A stretch of DNA of 64,000 nt from Bin5 sp965221145 (GCA_965221145.1 OZ244877.1:744001-808000); one strand, 5' to 3'. Shown: positions 1 through 8,892, counted from the stretch's first letter. The notes: generated by a model from the sequence alone, not told the origin. Translations and numbers: made by a program.

Positions 1-758
1 GCGTCCTGTCTGCGGAAGATGCCGGCGGTGTGGTTGACCCTGGCCGCGAACAGGCCATAGGCAAGAGTCTGGGCGAACATATCAGCGAAATCTTCTTCGG
101 TCAGGTCGGGAACCAACACGCTCTTTGTAGCGTCGTAAAGGTCTTCCACGTCGTGAGATACCCGGCCTAATCTGAAGCCCTCCCCGATGATGTCGCGTAT
201 CATGTGGGTGAGCCGCGCCATACGCTGGGCAAGATCAACGGGGCTGGCAATGCGCTCAGGCGTTTTCTCCAGGAATTCCCACAGGAGTTGATTGAGTTGG
301 GAGAACTCTGCTTGACTCCGAGAGAGCTTACCGTCGCCCTTGAGGGTCGCGAGGCGGGCGGTCATGCGCGGTTCGCCATCCGCGTACCAGCGAAACTCGG
401 TGTAGTTGGTCAACAGAAGGTTGGGCAGCGATTCCCTGTAACGTTTTAACTGCCGCCCGTTGGTAGTCGATGGTTTGGAACGCTTACTGTCCCACTCTAT
501 CTGTTCGAGATCGTATCCTACGTCTTTCGCCTCAACGTACCCGACGATGAACTGATTCTGAACTGTCTTGGTTACAACGAAATCAGGAGCGCCGCACTCG
601 ACCCGCTTCGGCTCGTTGGTTGCCGTGACGTGATCGCCAACCGATTCAAGCAGCGTTTGCAGCACCGGCCTGTGCGTATGTTCAGTAGCATTGCCCAGCG
701 AAAGATTCGTTTGAAGACTCTTGATGTAATCCCGGAATAATCTGTCATTACTGGCCAT
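1..758 (-). CDS. Type ISP restriction-modification enzyme, N-terminal part (partial, runs off left edge)
   Basis: An open frame of 252 codons starts at ATG 758 behind an AAGGA box and continues past base 1 without a stop. Residues 57-80 read APDF...IVGYVEAKDV, which gives a PD-(D/E)xK nuclease core with D59, E76 and K78. After it come blocks typical of the coupler before the methylase domain in type ISP enzymes: LPNLLLTNYTEFRWY, SPVDLAQRMARLTHMIRDII and DFADMFAQTLAYGLFAARVNH (partly quoted). Such proteins are single polypeptides that carry nuclease, helicase or coupler, N6-adenine methylase and specificity parts. The methylase (NPPY) is not visible here, so a stand-alone methylase with an N-terminal nuclease remains possible. 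It acts on DNA in the cytoplasm. The gene lies just upstream (in the minus direction) of an S51-like gene, with no obvious link. Confidence 0.8.
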   Translation of the reverse strand, partial: MASNDRLFRDYIKSLQTNLSLGNATEHTHRPVLQTLLESVGDHVTATNEPKRVECGAPDFVVTKTVQNQFIVGYVEAKDVGYDLEQIEWDSKRSKPSTTNGRQLKRYRESLPNLLLTNYTEFRWYADGEPRMTARLATLKGDGKLSRSQAEFSQLNQLLWEFLEKTPERIASPVDLAQRMARLTHMIRDIIGEGFRLGRVSHDVEDLYDATKSVLVPDLTEEDFADMFAQTLAYGLFAARVNHTAGIFRRQD

Positions 759-785
759 CGCAATGTCCTTGCTCCAGAGGCTGAA

Positions 786-1874
786 TCATTCGACCTTCTC
801 CAGGCGCGGCCCGTCCGGCGTATCGTGGACCTGCCAACCCAGGGCAGCGATCTCATCCCGCAAGGCGTCGGCCGCGGCCCAATTGCGCTCGGCGCGCGCG
901 GCCTGGCGCCGTTCGGCCAGGGCCAATACCGGTTGCGGGGTCGACTCCTCGGCTGGCTCTTCAGCCGCGGTCTGCGCCGCGCAGGCCCGCTGCCATATCT
1001 CTGCGGGGATGCCCTCATCCGGCGACGACGGCAGACGCCAATTGCCAAGCGCAGAAACGGGGAACTGCGCCCCCTTCTCAAATGTCTGCTCCCCGGAGGA
1101 CGACAGGACGGTGGCGCTGCCCTGGCCCACCAGCTCACACACGCCCGCCATCGGTTCGATCACCACGCCCGTGTTCTCATCAATGCCCAGAACCGTCACG
1201 TCCGACGGCAGCAGTTGCAACAACTCGCTGAAGCGCGGCTGGCCCATGTAACAACGGCTGGTGTCCAGTTCCTGGCCGCCGTCGTTGTTGTTCCAGTGGG
1301 GGATGACGCTCAGCCGCAGTCCGAAGTCGCCGAAAAAGGCCAGACCATCGATCCAGTGGAGGTCCTGGCCGACCTTGTAGATCTCATAGACCGGCAGGGT
1401 GTAGCGGCCGGATGCGACCGTTGTGGCGCTGGAAAAGCAGATCGCCGCGCCCAGCCGGTGGCGGGCGCGCAACGAATGCCAGGCATAGCTGTCGTGCAGT
1501 TGGCGCACCGTGTAGGAGGGGCTGCCCGGCCCCATGAAGAGATAGTCGCTTTCAAAGAGCGGCGCGGCCAGCTCCGGGTCGTCGGGGTCGAACTCGGTGC
1601 CGCGCTTGCGCGCCGGCACGATCGAAACGTGCGGTGAAAAGTTGCGCAGATGACGTTCCAGGTAGGCGCCGACTTTGCCGGCGACGGCGGGGGAGTTCAG
1701 TTCAAAACCGGCCGGCGTCTCCAGAATGGCAACCGACACGGGCGCCGCCAACCGGCGCATCACCCGTTCGTGTATCCGATAGGCCCCCGGCGCCGTCTCC
1801 CCCGACCCAAAGAGAGCAATCGGGCCAATGGCTAAGGACGCTGCCGCTTCGCTATGTGTGCGCGTCTTGCTCAT
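786..1874 (-). CDS. S51-like (type 1 glutamine amidotransferase-fold) protein with cysteinyl-tRNA synthetase C-terminal segment
   Basis: The 362-residue protein has two parts. Residues 15-260 look like a peptidase S51 / class I amidotransferase-fold domain: FGSGE at 22-26, MGPGSPSY at 114-121, CFSSA at 146-150 (nucleophile position) and IPHWNNNDGG at 191-200. Residues 319-360 (LAERRQAARAERNWAAADAL and on) closely match the last helices of cysteinyl-tRNA synthetase, the DALR/anticodon-binding end, including a GWQVHDTPDGPRLE-type finish. Relatives are often labelled CysRS, but the catalytic HIGH/KMSKS domain is absent, so tRNA charging is not expected. The substrate is unknown; a peptidase or amidase role is inference. 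The start at 1874 sits behind a G-rich GGGGG box. The gene is divergent from the spermidine-synthase homologue, with about 160 bp between them. Confidence 0.8.
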   Translation of the reverse strand: MSKTRTHSEAAASLAIGPIALFGSGETAPGAYRIHERVMRRLAAPVSVAILETPAGFELNSPAVAGKVGAYLERHLRNFSPHVSIVPARKRGTEFDPDDPELAAPLFESDYLFMGPGSPSYTVRQLHDSYAWHSLRARHRLGAAICFSSATTVASGRYTLPVYEIYKVGQDLHWIDGLAFFGDFGLRLSVIPHWNNNDGGQELDTSRCYMGQPRFSELLQLLPSDVTVLGIDENTGVVIEPMAGVCELVGQGSATVLSSSGEQTFEKGAQFPVSALGNWRLPSSPDEGIPAEIWQRACAAQTAAEEPAEESTPQPVLALAERRQAARAERNWAAADALRDEIAALGWQVHDTPDGPRLEKVE

Positions 1875-2037
1875 CGCATCCCCCCTTATTGGAAGAGAGT
1901 GAAGAGGAGAGAGGAGGGAGAACCCCTCCCGCTTCTCGCCTGCTGGCGGCGTTGGCCTCTCTTCTTCCCCAACTTCGATGTGCTATACTGTGAAAACAGT
2001 TCTGTGGGCGCAACCGCAGCCACCAAATTACTCCTGC

Positions 2038-3639
2038 ATGAAATCACTCGCGTTGCTCGTCTTCACGGCGGGCGCAGTCACGCTGGGCGTCGAGTTGAGC
2101 GCAGCTCGTCTGCTGGAACCCTGGTTCGGCAACAGTCAGATCGTCTGGGCGGCCCTGATCGGCCTGATCCTGTTTTACCTGGCCGTGGGCGCCTGGCTGG
2201 GCGGCAAGCTGGCTGACCGCTTCCCCAGTTTGAATGGCCTGTTGACGCTTGTCGCTGTGGCCGGGCTGGGCGTCGCATTGACGCCGGCCGTCAGTCCACC
2301 CGTGTTGCGACTGGCCGCGGTGGGGCTGAATGACTATCTGCCGGGTCTGCTCGCCGGCGCGCTGCTTGGCGTCCTGCTGCTCTTCAGCCTGCCCGTGATC
2401 CTGCTGGGCGCGGTCAGCCCGTGGGCGGTGCGCCTGGCCGTCACCGACCTGGAGCAGACGGGCCGCGTGGCCGGGCGGCTCTATGCCATCGGAACGTGCG
2501 GCGGCATCATCGGCACTTTCCTGCCCGTTCTCTGGCTGATCCCCGCCTACGGAACCCGCTGGAGCTTCTACCTGCTGGCCCTCTGGCTGTTGACGGTCAC
2601 ACTGTTGACAGCGCTCGTGAGCAGTCGAAGTCGGCGCCTCTACGGGCTGTCGCTGCTGGCGCTCGGCGCCACACTGACGCTGGCTCTGTTCGATACCGGC
2701 AGCGTGCGCGCCCGGTGGGATGGACAGGATGACAACCCAATTCTATACGAAGACGAAACTCTCTACAACTACATTGTCGTGCGGGCATGGGGCAGCGAGC
2801 GCCACCTCCAGTTGAATGAAGGCGTGGGTATCCACAGTGTCTTCCATCCTGACAGTCTGCTCAGCCAGGGAATCTGGGACTATTTTCTGCTGGCGCCGCT
2901 CTTTCGACCGCACGGCGGCCTCGGACCGCATGAGCGCGTGCTGGTGATTGGCCTGGCCGCGGGCACCGCGCCGAACCTGTACACGGATGTATATGGCCCA
3001 GTGGAGATCGTCGGCGTTGAGTTGGATCCACAGATTATCGAGGTGGGGCGGCGCTACTTTGGCATGACCCAGCCCAATCTGACAGCGGTGGCCGCCGATG
3101 GTCGGCGCTGGCTACAGGATCAGCCGCCGGACGAGGTCTTTGACATTGTGCTGGTGGACGCCTACCGGCCGCCCTATATACCGTTCCACCTGACGACCGT
3201 TGAGTTCTTCCAGCTGGCGCGGGCGCATATGGGTGAACGGGGCGTTCTGGCGATCAATGTCGGGCGTTCAGCGACGGATTTTGCGCTCGTCGATGCGCTG
3301 GCCGCGACGCTGGCAGAGGTGTTCCCCTCCGTGTTGGTGGTGGACGAGCCGGGGCCGGTAGACGATCTGGGCAACTCTTTGGTCGTCGCCACGATCCAGC
3401 CGACTGCCCCGCAAGCGGTTGCCGCCAATATCGCGGCTCTACCCTCTTCTGTGGCGCACGAGTTCCGCCAATTCGCCTTACAGAGTTCGTCCCGCGTGCG
3501 CGAGGCCGATCCACCCGTGGGGACGCCCGTCTTGACCGACGACCGCGCGCCGGTCGAGCACCTGGTACATAAGATCATCTGGAGTTTTCTGCGCAGCAAT
3601 GCAGGAACCCGGCAGCCAGTGGAGTCTACTGGCTACTAG
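2038..3639 (+). CDS. Membrane-anchored spermidine synthase-like protein
   Basis: I start it at ATG 2038, which begins with a clean hydrophobic helix; an ATG at 1978 in frame would add 20 odd residues. Residues 1 to about 225 hold some six to seven hydrophobic segments of the fused MFS/spermidine-synthase type (GVELSAARLLEPWFG near the start is a signature). The C-terminal half is a Rossmann methyltransferase-like domain: VLVIGLAAGTAPNLY near residue 302, VGVELDPQIIEVGRRYF near 325 and a DIVLVDAYRPPYIP acidic motif near 370. The family is usually called spermidine synthase, but polyamine production by these fused forms is rarely proven. A TATACT box at 1984-1989 could be its -10. The last codons overlap a 7-nt-phased tract (3611-3666). 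Confidence 0.85.
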   Translation: MKSLALLVFTAGAVTLGVELSAARLLEPWFGNSQIVWAALIGLILFYLAVGAWLGGKLADRFPSLNGLLTLVAVAGLGVALTPAVSPPVLRLAAVGLNDYLPGLLAGALLGVLLLFSLPVILLGAVSPWAVRLAVTDLEQTGRVAGRLYAIGTCGGIIGTFLPVLWLIPAYGTRWSFYLLALWLLTVTLLTALVSSRSRRLYGLSLLALGATLTLALFDTGSVRARWDGQDDNPILYEDETLYNYIVVRAWGSERHLQLNEGVGIHSVFHPDSLLSQGIWDYFLLAPLFRPHGGLGPHERVLVIGLAAGTAPNLYTDVYGPVEIVGVELDPQIIEVGRRYFGMTQPNLTAVAADGRRWLQDQPPDEVFDIVLVDAYRPPYIPFHLTTVEFFQLARAHMGERGVLAINVGRSATDFALVDALAATLAEVFPSVLVVDEPGPVDDLGNSLVVATIQPTAPQAVAANIAALPSSVAHEFRQFALQSSSRVREADPPVGTPVLTDDRAPVEHLVHKIIWSFLRSNAGTRQPVESTGY

Positions 3640-3691
3640 CCGCTGGACACTGGGTATTGTTGACAACGAGCAAACGAGTGAGTAGATCATT

Positions 3692-4570
3692 ATGAAAAGA
3701 CCACGAACACTTCTGGGCGTCTTTGCCCATCCTGACGACGAGAGCTTTGGGCCGGGGGGGACGTTGGCCCGCTACGCGGCGCAGGGCGTGCAGGTGCATG
3801 TCATCATCGCCACCGACGGCGACGCCGGTTCCGTCAACGAGAGCCACCAACGCCAGGACGGACGCACGTTGGCCCAGGAGCGGAGCGAGGAACTTGCCCG
3901 CGCCGCGGTCATATTGGGCGTCGCCAGCATCTGGAATCTGCCCTACCGCGACAGCGGCATGCGCGGCTCCCCCGACAATGAGCACCCCAGATCGCTCGTG
4001 CAACAGCCGGTGGAGCGGTTGGCGGCTGAGCTGACCGAATACGTCCGGCGGCTGAAACCGCAGGTCGTCATCACCCACGACCCCTACGGCGGCTACGGCC
4101 ATCCCGATCATATCCGCTGTTGCGAAGCGGTGACCGCAGCCTTTTACGCGGCTGGGCAGGCAGTTGGGACGCCTGGGCTCCCAGGCGGAGACGGGCTGCC
4201 ACCCCACACCGCGCAGAAGCTCTACTACACCAGCTTCGACAAGCGCATGTTGCGCTGGATCGTGAAATTCATGCAACTGACCGGTCGCAATCCCCGCCAG
4301 GTGGGGCGCAACCAGGACGTCGATCTTGTTGAGATCGCCGGCTGGGAAACGCCGATCCACGCGCGCATCGACGTGAGCGCCTTCCTTGGGCGCAAGGAAC
4401 AGGCCAGCCGCGCCCATGCCAGCCAATACAGCGGCGGACCATCCACGTTGCGGGCGCTGCCAGGGCCGCTGCGCAAGCGTCTGTCGCGCTACGAGAACTA
4501 CACCCGCGCCTTTCCCGCGCCCGGCCCGTACCAGGAGCCGGATTTGTTTCACAATATCGTCCAGGAATAA
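3692..4570 (+). CDS. PIG-L (LmbE-like) deacetylase family protein
   Basis: The 292-residue protein begins with LLGVFAHPDDESFGPGGTLA. H13, D15 and D16 are the metal ligands and catalytic acid of the PIG-L/MshB fold, and the second metal motif YGHPDHIR lies near residues 135-142. The family removes N-acetyl groups from GlcNAc-type substrates; actinobacterial members make mycothiol (MshB) or cleave its conjugates (Mca). Nothing here identifies the substrate. The length is normal. A tract at 170-176 (GTPGLPGGDGLPPHT) is a Gly/Pro-rich loop. It follows the spermidine-synthase gene by 52 bp and could share its transcript. No strong ribosome site is visible before ATG 3692. Confidence 0.88.
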   Translation: MKRPRTLLGVFAHPDDESFGPGGTLARYAAQGVQVHVIIATDGDAGSVNESHQRQDGRTLAQERSEELARAAVILGVASIWNLPYRDSGMRGSPDNEHPRSLVQQPVERLAAELTEYVRRLKPQVVITHDPYGGYGHPDHIRCCEAVTAAFYAAGQAVGTPGLPGGDGLPPHTAQKLYYTSFDKRMLRWIVKFMQLTGRNPRQVGRNQDVDLVEIAGWETPIHARIDVSAFLGRKEQASRAHASQYSGGPSTLRALPGPLRKRLSRYENYTRAFPAPGPYQEPDLFHNIVQE

Positions 4571-4753
4571 GTTGGTTCGATGCGCTAAAGCTTTGTCATA
4601 CGAGCTTCTTAGCCCGCGCTTCCATCTTGTCACCCGGTCATGTCGCGCCGTTCTCTTGTGAAACTTCGGCCTCTTCATTGCGTAGTGTAGTATCAGGACG
4701 AATCCCACCGGTCCAGCCGTCTTGGTATTAGACTGTTTCAAAGGAGATGAAAA

Positions 4754-6001
4754 TTGAAGATACGCACGATTTCCAAGCAATGGTTGGTGTTGGCGCTCAT
4801 GGCCGTCCTGGCTGTGGCGTTTTCCGGCGCTGCCCTGGGCGCTGAACTTGCCGGCGATGAAATCTACCGGCTCGCCGAAGGTGAGGTTGTGGACGATGAT
4901 CTCTATGTTGGCGCTAGTGAAATCTATATCGACGGCACCGTCAAAGGCGATCTGATCGCGGGCGCTCAATACATCGAGATCGGCCCGACCGGAATGATTG
5001 AAGGAGACCTGTGGGCTGCCGGCACTAGCATCGTTGTCAAGGGCACAGTGCTGGACGATCTGCGCGCGGCGGGCGCAGGCGTTGAACTTTCCGGCTTGGT
5101 CGGTGATGATGCCTTCCTGAGCGGCGCGGGCGGGCAGTTCGTCCTTCCTTTCCAGACGGGGGCGCCTTCCATCGCGACAGGGCTGCGCATCAGCGGAGAG
5201 ATCGGCGGTGATGCCTTCGTTGCTGCCGGGGGCGCCGACATCTCCGGCGTGATCGGCGGTGACTTTAGCGGCGGTATGGGAATACTCGATCTCACCGGAG
5301 TAATCGGCGGCGACGCCGATATCAATGCCGCAGAGTTCAACGTCAGTGACGCGGCCCGCATTGGCGGCGTACTGACATATGTCGCCACCGAGCAACTGGA
5401 ATTTCCCGCTGGTGTCGCCCGTGACATCAGCTTTGCCCCGCCTGCCGCCGAGATCGCTTCCCGGTCAGTTGTGGGGGCGATTGTCGGCTGGATTCTGCGG
5501 ACGGTCGCCATCGGTATCGGTGTTGCCATCGTCGGCTGGCTGCTGATGCGCTTCCGGCCCAATACGTTGATCCGTCCGGCTGCCGCAATCCGAGCAAAGC
5601 CGGTGGAAACGGGGCTGTTTGGCCTGATTGCAGCCGTGCTGCTTATCTTCATTCCCATCGCATCGATCGTGCTGGTCGCCTTTACCTGGACGTTCTGGGG
5701 CGCATTTCCTGGAATCGTTATGTTCGTATTCCTGGTCGCATCGTCGGCCCTGGTATGGTTCCTCAGCCCGCTGCTCACCGGTTTCTGGTTGGGGGAGGTC
5801 ATCGGTGAACGGCTGGGCGGAGCGCGCGCGCCGCTCCTGCTCTTGCTGATGGGCGCGCTGCTGATCGTTGTACTGGGCCGGATTCCGTTCCTGGGGTGGG
5901 TGGTCTATCTACTCAGTTTTGTGCTGGCATTGGGTGGACTCCTGCGCGGCGGCACGGGCGCGGCCGATACCCGCCCGGCGGAATCAGTCGCAGGCCAATG
6001 A
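4754..6001 (+). CDS. Bactofilin-like (polymer-forming) envelope protein with C-terminal membrane segments
   Basis: I choose TTG 4754 because AAGGAG lies at 4741-4746 and the frame opens with a signal peptide (KIRTISKQWLVLALMAVLAV, cut near AALGA-EL). An ATG at 4747 is in another frame. Residues 30-215 are made of short repeating beta units with the pattern IxGTVxGDLxAxG / IGGDAxIxA, as in bactofilin/polymer-forming cytoskeletal proteins. Residues 230-395 contain about five hydrophobic helices (for example VGAIVGWILRTVAIGIGVAI and LLLLLMGALLIVVLGRIPFL). An extracytoplasmic right-handed beta-helix tethered to the membrane is the likely arrangement, perhaps in envelope organisation. It stands alone between PIG-L and an AT-rich island. 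Confidence 0.75.
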   Translation: MKIRTISKQWLVLALMAVLAVAFSGAALGAELAGDEIYRLAEGEVVDDDLYVGASEIYIDGTVKGDLIAGAQYIEIGPTGMIEGDLWAAGTSIVVKGTVLDDLRAAGAGVELSGLVGDDAFLSGAGGQFVLPFQTGAPSIATGLRISGEIGGDAFVAAGGADISGVIGGDFSGGMGILDLTGVIGGDADINAAEFNVSDAARIGGVLTYVATEQLEFPAGVARDISFAPPAAEIASRSVVGAIVGWILRTVAIGIGVAIVGWLLMRFRPNTLIRPAAAIRAKPVETGLFGLIAAVLLIFIPIASIVLVAFTWTFWGAFPGIVMFVFLVASSALVWFLSPLLTGFWLGEVIGERLGGARAPLLLLLMGALLIVVLGRIPFLGWVVYLLSFVLALGGLLRGGTGAADTRPAESVAGQ

Positions 6002-6453
6002 GTTTCGAATTCTGGATGCACGCCATCTGATTGTCCGTCCAGTGAGTCTGTGCATTGGATCAGGCTGAAACCGCCACAGGTTTATCATTTCTTCAACAAA
6101 CCTGGGATGCACGTCGGCGCCGCCTTGTCCTTTTCATCAAGATCGAAGAGAATATATGTGCGGTGTCGCGCCCCGGTTCAGGCCGAATGCCCCCGATGCG
6201 TTCGCCGACCCCCGGCTAGCGAGAACCGCGTTGACCATCCATAGCGCGCCATCGCTCGTCTGTCAATGCACCAAGGTTCCGTCATAGAAATGGTTCCTGG
6301 CGATCGCGTTCTTGGTCAACGTCTGGAAAAGGGTTTTCTCCCATCAGTTGGCCCGCGACCTCGACCTAAATCAGAAAACGGCCTGGTAAGTCAATATGCG
6401 GATCAGAGACACTGAGGTGGACGATGTAGTCTGGTTGAACGGTATGGTCGCAT
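6002..6453 (+). other. Intergenic region, no gene recognised
   Basis: About 450 bp with stop codons in all frames that I followed. It holds two copies of the dispersed CTGGATGCAC-type motif (near 6010 and 6100). No RNA gene or terminator was recognised. Confidence 0.5.
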
Positions 6454-6954
6454 TTGGCAGAGGAAGTAACAATGCCCCCAAGGTACGAAGATCGTGTTGA
6501 TACATCCAGTTTTTCGCTATTCAAGAAACTTAAATCATCAACGGCGGAAGAACAGATCGAAAACGCGATCGCAGCAATCGATCTTCTTGGAGACGAGGCA
6601 GACCAGCACTTTGAGGAAGGCTCCGAACCATTTGCACGTTGGCAAAGAGGATGTGATGAGTTATCGATGTCCGTCAATGAATTTTTGGCGAAGAGCCGAG
6701 TATTTAGGGTAGAAGCAATTGATATTGTAGAAGAATTCATAGACAATTTTGAGCATACCGAAAGGAGATTCCATCAAATTCTATATGTAGATTCGATCTC
6801 TGATGCTGATCGTGAACAAATAATCGAACAGACATGGAATTGGTTCAGTATCATTCTCAGATTTGCAATCTATGCTCTGGTTTTGGAGTACCGAAACAAT
6901 ACACCAAGACGACAACGGGAGCAGCAAGAACACAAGGAGGGCAAGAATGAGTGA
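6454..6954 (+). CDS. Hypothetical protein, first gene of AT-rich pair
   Basis: The 166-residue acidic protein has no family I recognise. Translation probably starts at 6454 or at the in-frame ATG 6472; the seven extra residues (MAEEVTM) do not decide it. It is largely helical (SSTAEEQIENAIAAIDLLGD, FRVEAIDIVEEFIDNFEHTE) with one possible membrane-associated aromatic stretch, WNWFSIILRFAIYALVLEY at about 130-148, and a very basic/charged tail. The base composition is clearly AT-richer than its neighbours, which suggests acquisition. Its stop overlaps the start of the next gene by 8 nt (ATG at 6947, TGA at 6952-6954), so the two are translationally coupled and probably work together. Confidence 0.6.
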   Translation: MAEEVTMPPRYEDRVDTSSFSLFKKLKSSTAEEQIENAIAAIDLLGDEADQHFEEGSEPFARWQRGCDELSMSVNEFLAKSRVFRVEAIDIVEEFIDNFEHTERRFHQILYVDSISDADREQIIEQTWNWFSIILRFAIYALVLEYRNNTPRRQREQQEHKEGKNE

Positions 6955-7411
6955 ACGCAACATTGAAAACGTTACCGAGGAGTTGAAGCGGAGCGGTCTG
7001 ATGGGTTTGATGTACCCACAATATCAGATTCTGCTTACGTGCATGGCGGATATGGCAGACGGAAGTGGTGGGCGAGAGTTTTCGGCAACTCATACCCAGA
7101 TCGCCAAGAGATCGGGCGGATTCCATCATGGAACGATGACACCCGATACAGTTGCCGAGTTGGTCTTCGATTTGATCATACTAGGTATAGTGGAGGTAGT
7201 ATCGGGGAGTGGTCCCATAAGCTACAAGAAACCGGTCGAAAAGAACAAGTGGAGACGAATGTCGAAAGACGACTGTACAACGTATCGTTTCGGTAGCTAT
7301 GAGCGTTTTGTCAAAATGACAAAGGAGATACTTCGAATACAAGGCAATGATGATGATCCTCTGTTGCCGCCTGTCGTCCCTGAGAACAGCCCGATGAGAA
7401 CACTACAGTAG
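6947..7411 (+). CDS. Hypothetical protein, second gene of AT-rich pair (possible helix-turn-helix)
   Basis: ATG 6947 has a perfect AAGGAGG at 6934-6940 and overlaps the upstream gene by 8 nt. This is preferred over the upstream in-frame ATG 6863. The 154-residue product is soluble. Residues 15-95 (MGLMYPQYQILLTCMADMAD, FSATHTQIAKRSGG, PDTVAELVFDLIILGIVEVV) have the spacing of a winged helix: two helices, a recognition-like segment and a dimerising helix ending in a strand. I infer a DNA-binding role but cannot name a family. The tail is Pro-rich and disordered. AT content is high, like its partner. Confidence 0.6.
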   Translation: MSERNIENVTEELKRSGLMGLMYPQYQILLTCMADMADGSGGREFSATHTQIAKRSGGFHHGTMTPDTVAELVFDLIILGIVEVVSGSGPISYKKPVEKNKWRRMSKDDCTTYRFGSYERFVKMTKEILRIQGNDDDPLLPPVVPENSPMRTLQ

Positions 7412-7848
7412 GGCCAAGGAGCTATTCAGTCTGCGTGCAGTTTTAGAGACAACCGCCATATCAACTCGCTCCGTATGCCCACATAACGCTCCCAGGGAGG
7501 AACGATTTTGCCCATCATCGCGAATTGCGCTGTAGTTCTGGTCTACCTTGACCTCAAATGCAACCGACATGGCCTACCTGTAAGCAAGGATACGCCCTAA
7601 TCTACTCATCGCCTAAACATCTATAGAAAATGCCGTCCCCGCCGGCCCGCATGTGCGCCAAACCTCCAAACATTTGCCAGCAAATCATGCCTTCTTTTGA
7701 GACGGTACAGACAAGCGAGCTCGCCTGATAACTCCTGTCATCTTCACCCAAAAAGCTGGGATACATCCCGACCTCTGTTTCATTTGATCCGCGCGACGGA
7801 AATGAATAAGATCACGTTCATCATACGACTCACATAGATTCCAACCCT
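7412..7848 (+). other. Intergenic region, no gene recognised
   Basis: About 437 bp without a convincing open frame. It contains one copy of the dispersed motif (AAAAAGCTGGGATACATCCC near 7750). It marks the return from AT-rich to GC-rich sequence. Confidence 0.5.
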
Positions 7849-8094
7849 ATGCTCGCTGTCAACGAAAAGCTCTATACGGGCGATGTTGTGCAAATGCGCA
7901 AACTCCATCCATGCGGGGGCGACCGGTGGGAGATCGTGCGCGTCGGCGCGGACATCGGCCTGCTCTGCGAGACGTGCGGGCGGCGCGTACTCCTGCCCCG
8001 GCGCAAGTTCGCCCGCGGTGTGAAGAAATTCGTGCGCCGCAGTCCCCAAGCGCTGAAAGAGCTGCAAGTCAGGCGAGAGAATGGCGAGGAGTGA
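7849..8094 (+). CDS. DUF951 family protein
   Basis: The 81-residue protein matches DUF951 over its whole length: LYTGDVVQMRKLHPCGGDRW, then WEIVRVGADIGLLCETCGRR and VLLPRRKFARGVKKFV. H20, C22, C40 and C43 could form a small zinc knuckle. The family is a short SH3-like/zinc-ribbon-like protein common in Firmicutes and Chloroflexota; its function is not established and a nucleic-acid or ribosome role is only suspected. The stop lies 40 bp before the Nif3-like gene, so the two are probably co-transcribed. There is no clear ribosome site, and a leaderless start is possible. Confidence 0.85.
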   Translation: MLAVNEKLYTGDVVQMRKLHPCGGDRWEIVRVGADIGLLCETCGRRVLLPRRKFARGVKKFVRRSPQALKELQVRRENGEE

Positions 8095-8133
8095 CAAGCT
8101 CTCTCGCCGGTTCGTTCACTTCCAAGAAGGAGT

Positions 8134-8892
8134 ATGTCTATGCAAAGGGAGGCGCTGGTCCGCTATCTGGATGACACGCTGCGCATCAGCGAAATCGCCG
8201 ACTATGGCCCCCAAGGGCTTCAGATCGAAGGGCGGGCGCAGGTCGACAAAATTGTCGGGCTGGTGGACGCGCACCTCCCCTGCGTACAGGCCGCGCTGGA
8301 ACGGGACGCAGACCTGATGTTGGTGCATCACGGCATCTTCTGGGGCGGAGCGAAGCCGCTTGTCGGCAGCTATGGTCGGCTTGTGCGCGCCTGTGTCGAG
8401 AATGATTTGAACCTCTACGCGGCTCATCTGCCATTGGACGCGCATCCGCAGTGGGGCAACAACGCCGAACTGGCGCGGCGGCTTGGTCTGACGATTATTG
8501 ACTGGTGGGCCAATGTCAAAGGCACGCCTCTGGCTGTCCTGGCCGAAAGCGACGAGCCGATCCCTTTTGATGAACTGGTTGCCCGCTATGAAGAACGCGT
8601 GGGGCGGCCGCGTCTTATTCAGGCGGAAGGGCCGGCGAAGGTACGGCGCGTAGGCATTCTCAGCGGGTTCGGCGCCGATAAGATCGAGGCGGCGGCAAGC
8701 CTCGGTTGTGATGCCTATATCACCGGCGAGACGAGCCACGCCCAATACTACGAAGCCGTGAATGCGGGGATCAATCTCCTGTATGGCGGGCACTACACAT
8801 CCGAAACGGTCGGCGTGCAGGCACTGGGCGCGCACCTGGCGCAGCGTTTCGGGATCGTCTTCGAGTTCGTTGACCTGCCGACCGGTCTTTGA
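8134..8892 (+). CDS. Nif3-like dinuclear metal centre protein
   Basis: The 252-residue protein shows the Nif3/YbgI metal motifs: LMLVHHGIFWGG (H65, H66), YAAHLPLDAHPQWGNN (near 95-108) and the C-terminal GGHYTSETVGVQAL (near 218-231), which supply the two-metal site. Family members form toroidal hexamers. YbgI/DUF34 proteins have been linked to metal handling or GTP cyclohydrolase I-type activity, without a settled reaction. AAGGAG at about 8126-8131 supports the start at 8134 (MSMQREAL). This is the short form of the family without the inserted PII-like domain. It is likely co-transcribed with the DUF951 gene. Confidence 0.9.
   Translation: MSMQREALVRYLDDTLRISEIADYGPQGLQIEGRAQVDKIVGLVDAHLPCVQAALERDADLMLVHHGIFWGGAKPLVGSYGRLVRACVENDLNLYAAHLPLDAHPQWGNNAELARRLGLTIIDWWANVKGTPLAVLAESDEPIPFDELVARYEERVGRPRLIQAEGPAKVRRVGILSGFGADKIEAAASLGCDAYITGETSHAQYYEAVNAGINLLYGGHYTSETVGVQALGAHLAQRFGIVFEFVDLPTGL

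Noticed and set aside
3626..5395. A long reverse open frame of 589 codons across the PIG-L and bactofilin-like genes
   Set aside because: It is antisense to two well-supported genes, has no ribosome site and reads as a low-similarity, His/Gly/Ala-rich product typical of GC-rich antisense frames.
6150..6360. Possible transposase relic on the reverse strand (short Trp/Arg-rich reading)
   Set aside because: Fragments in several frames, no DDE motif, no terminal inverted repeats. Too weak to call.
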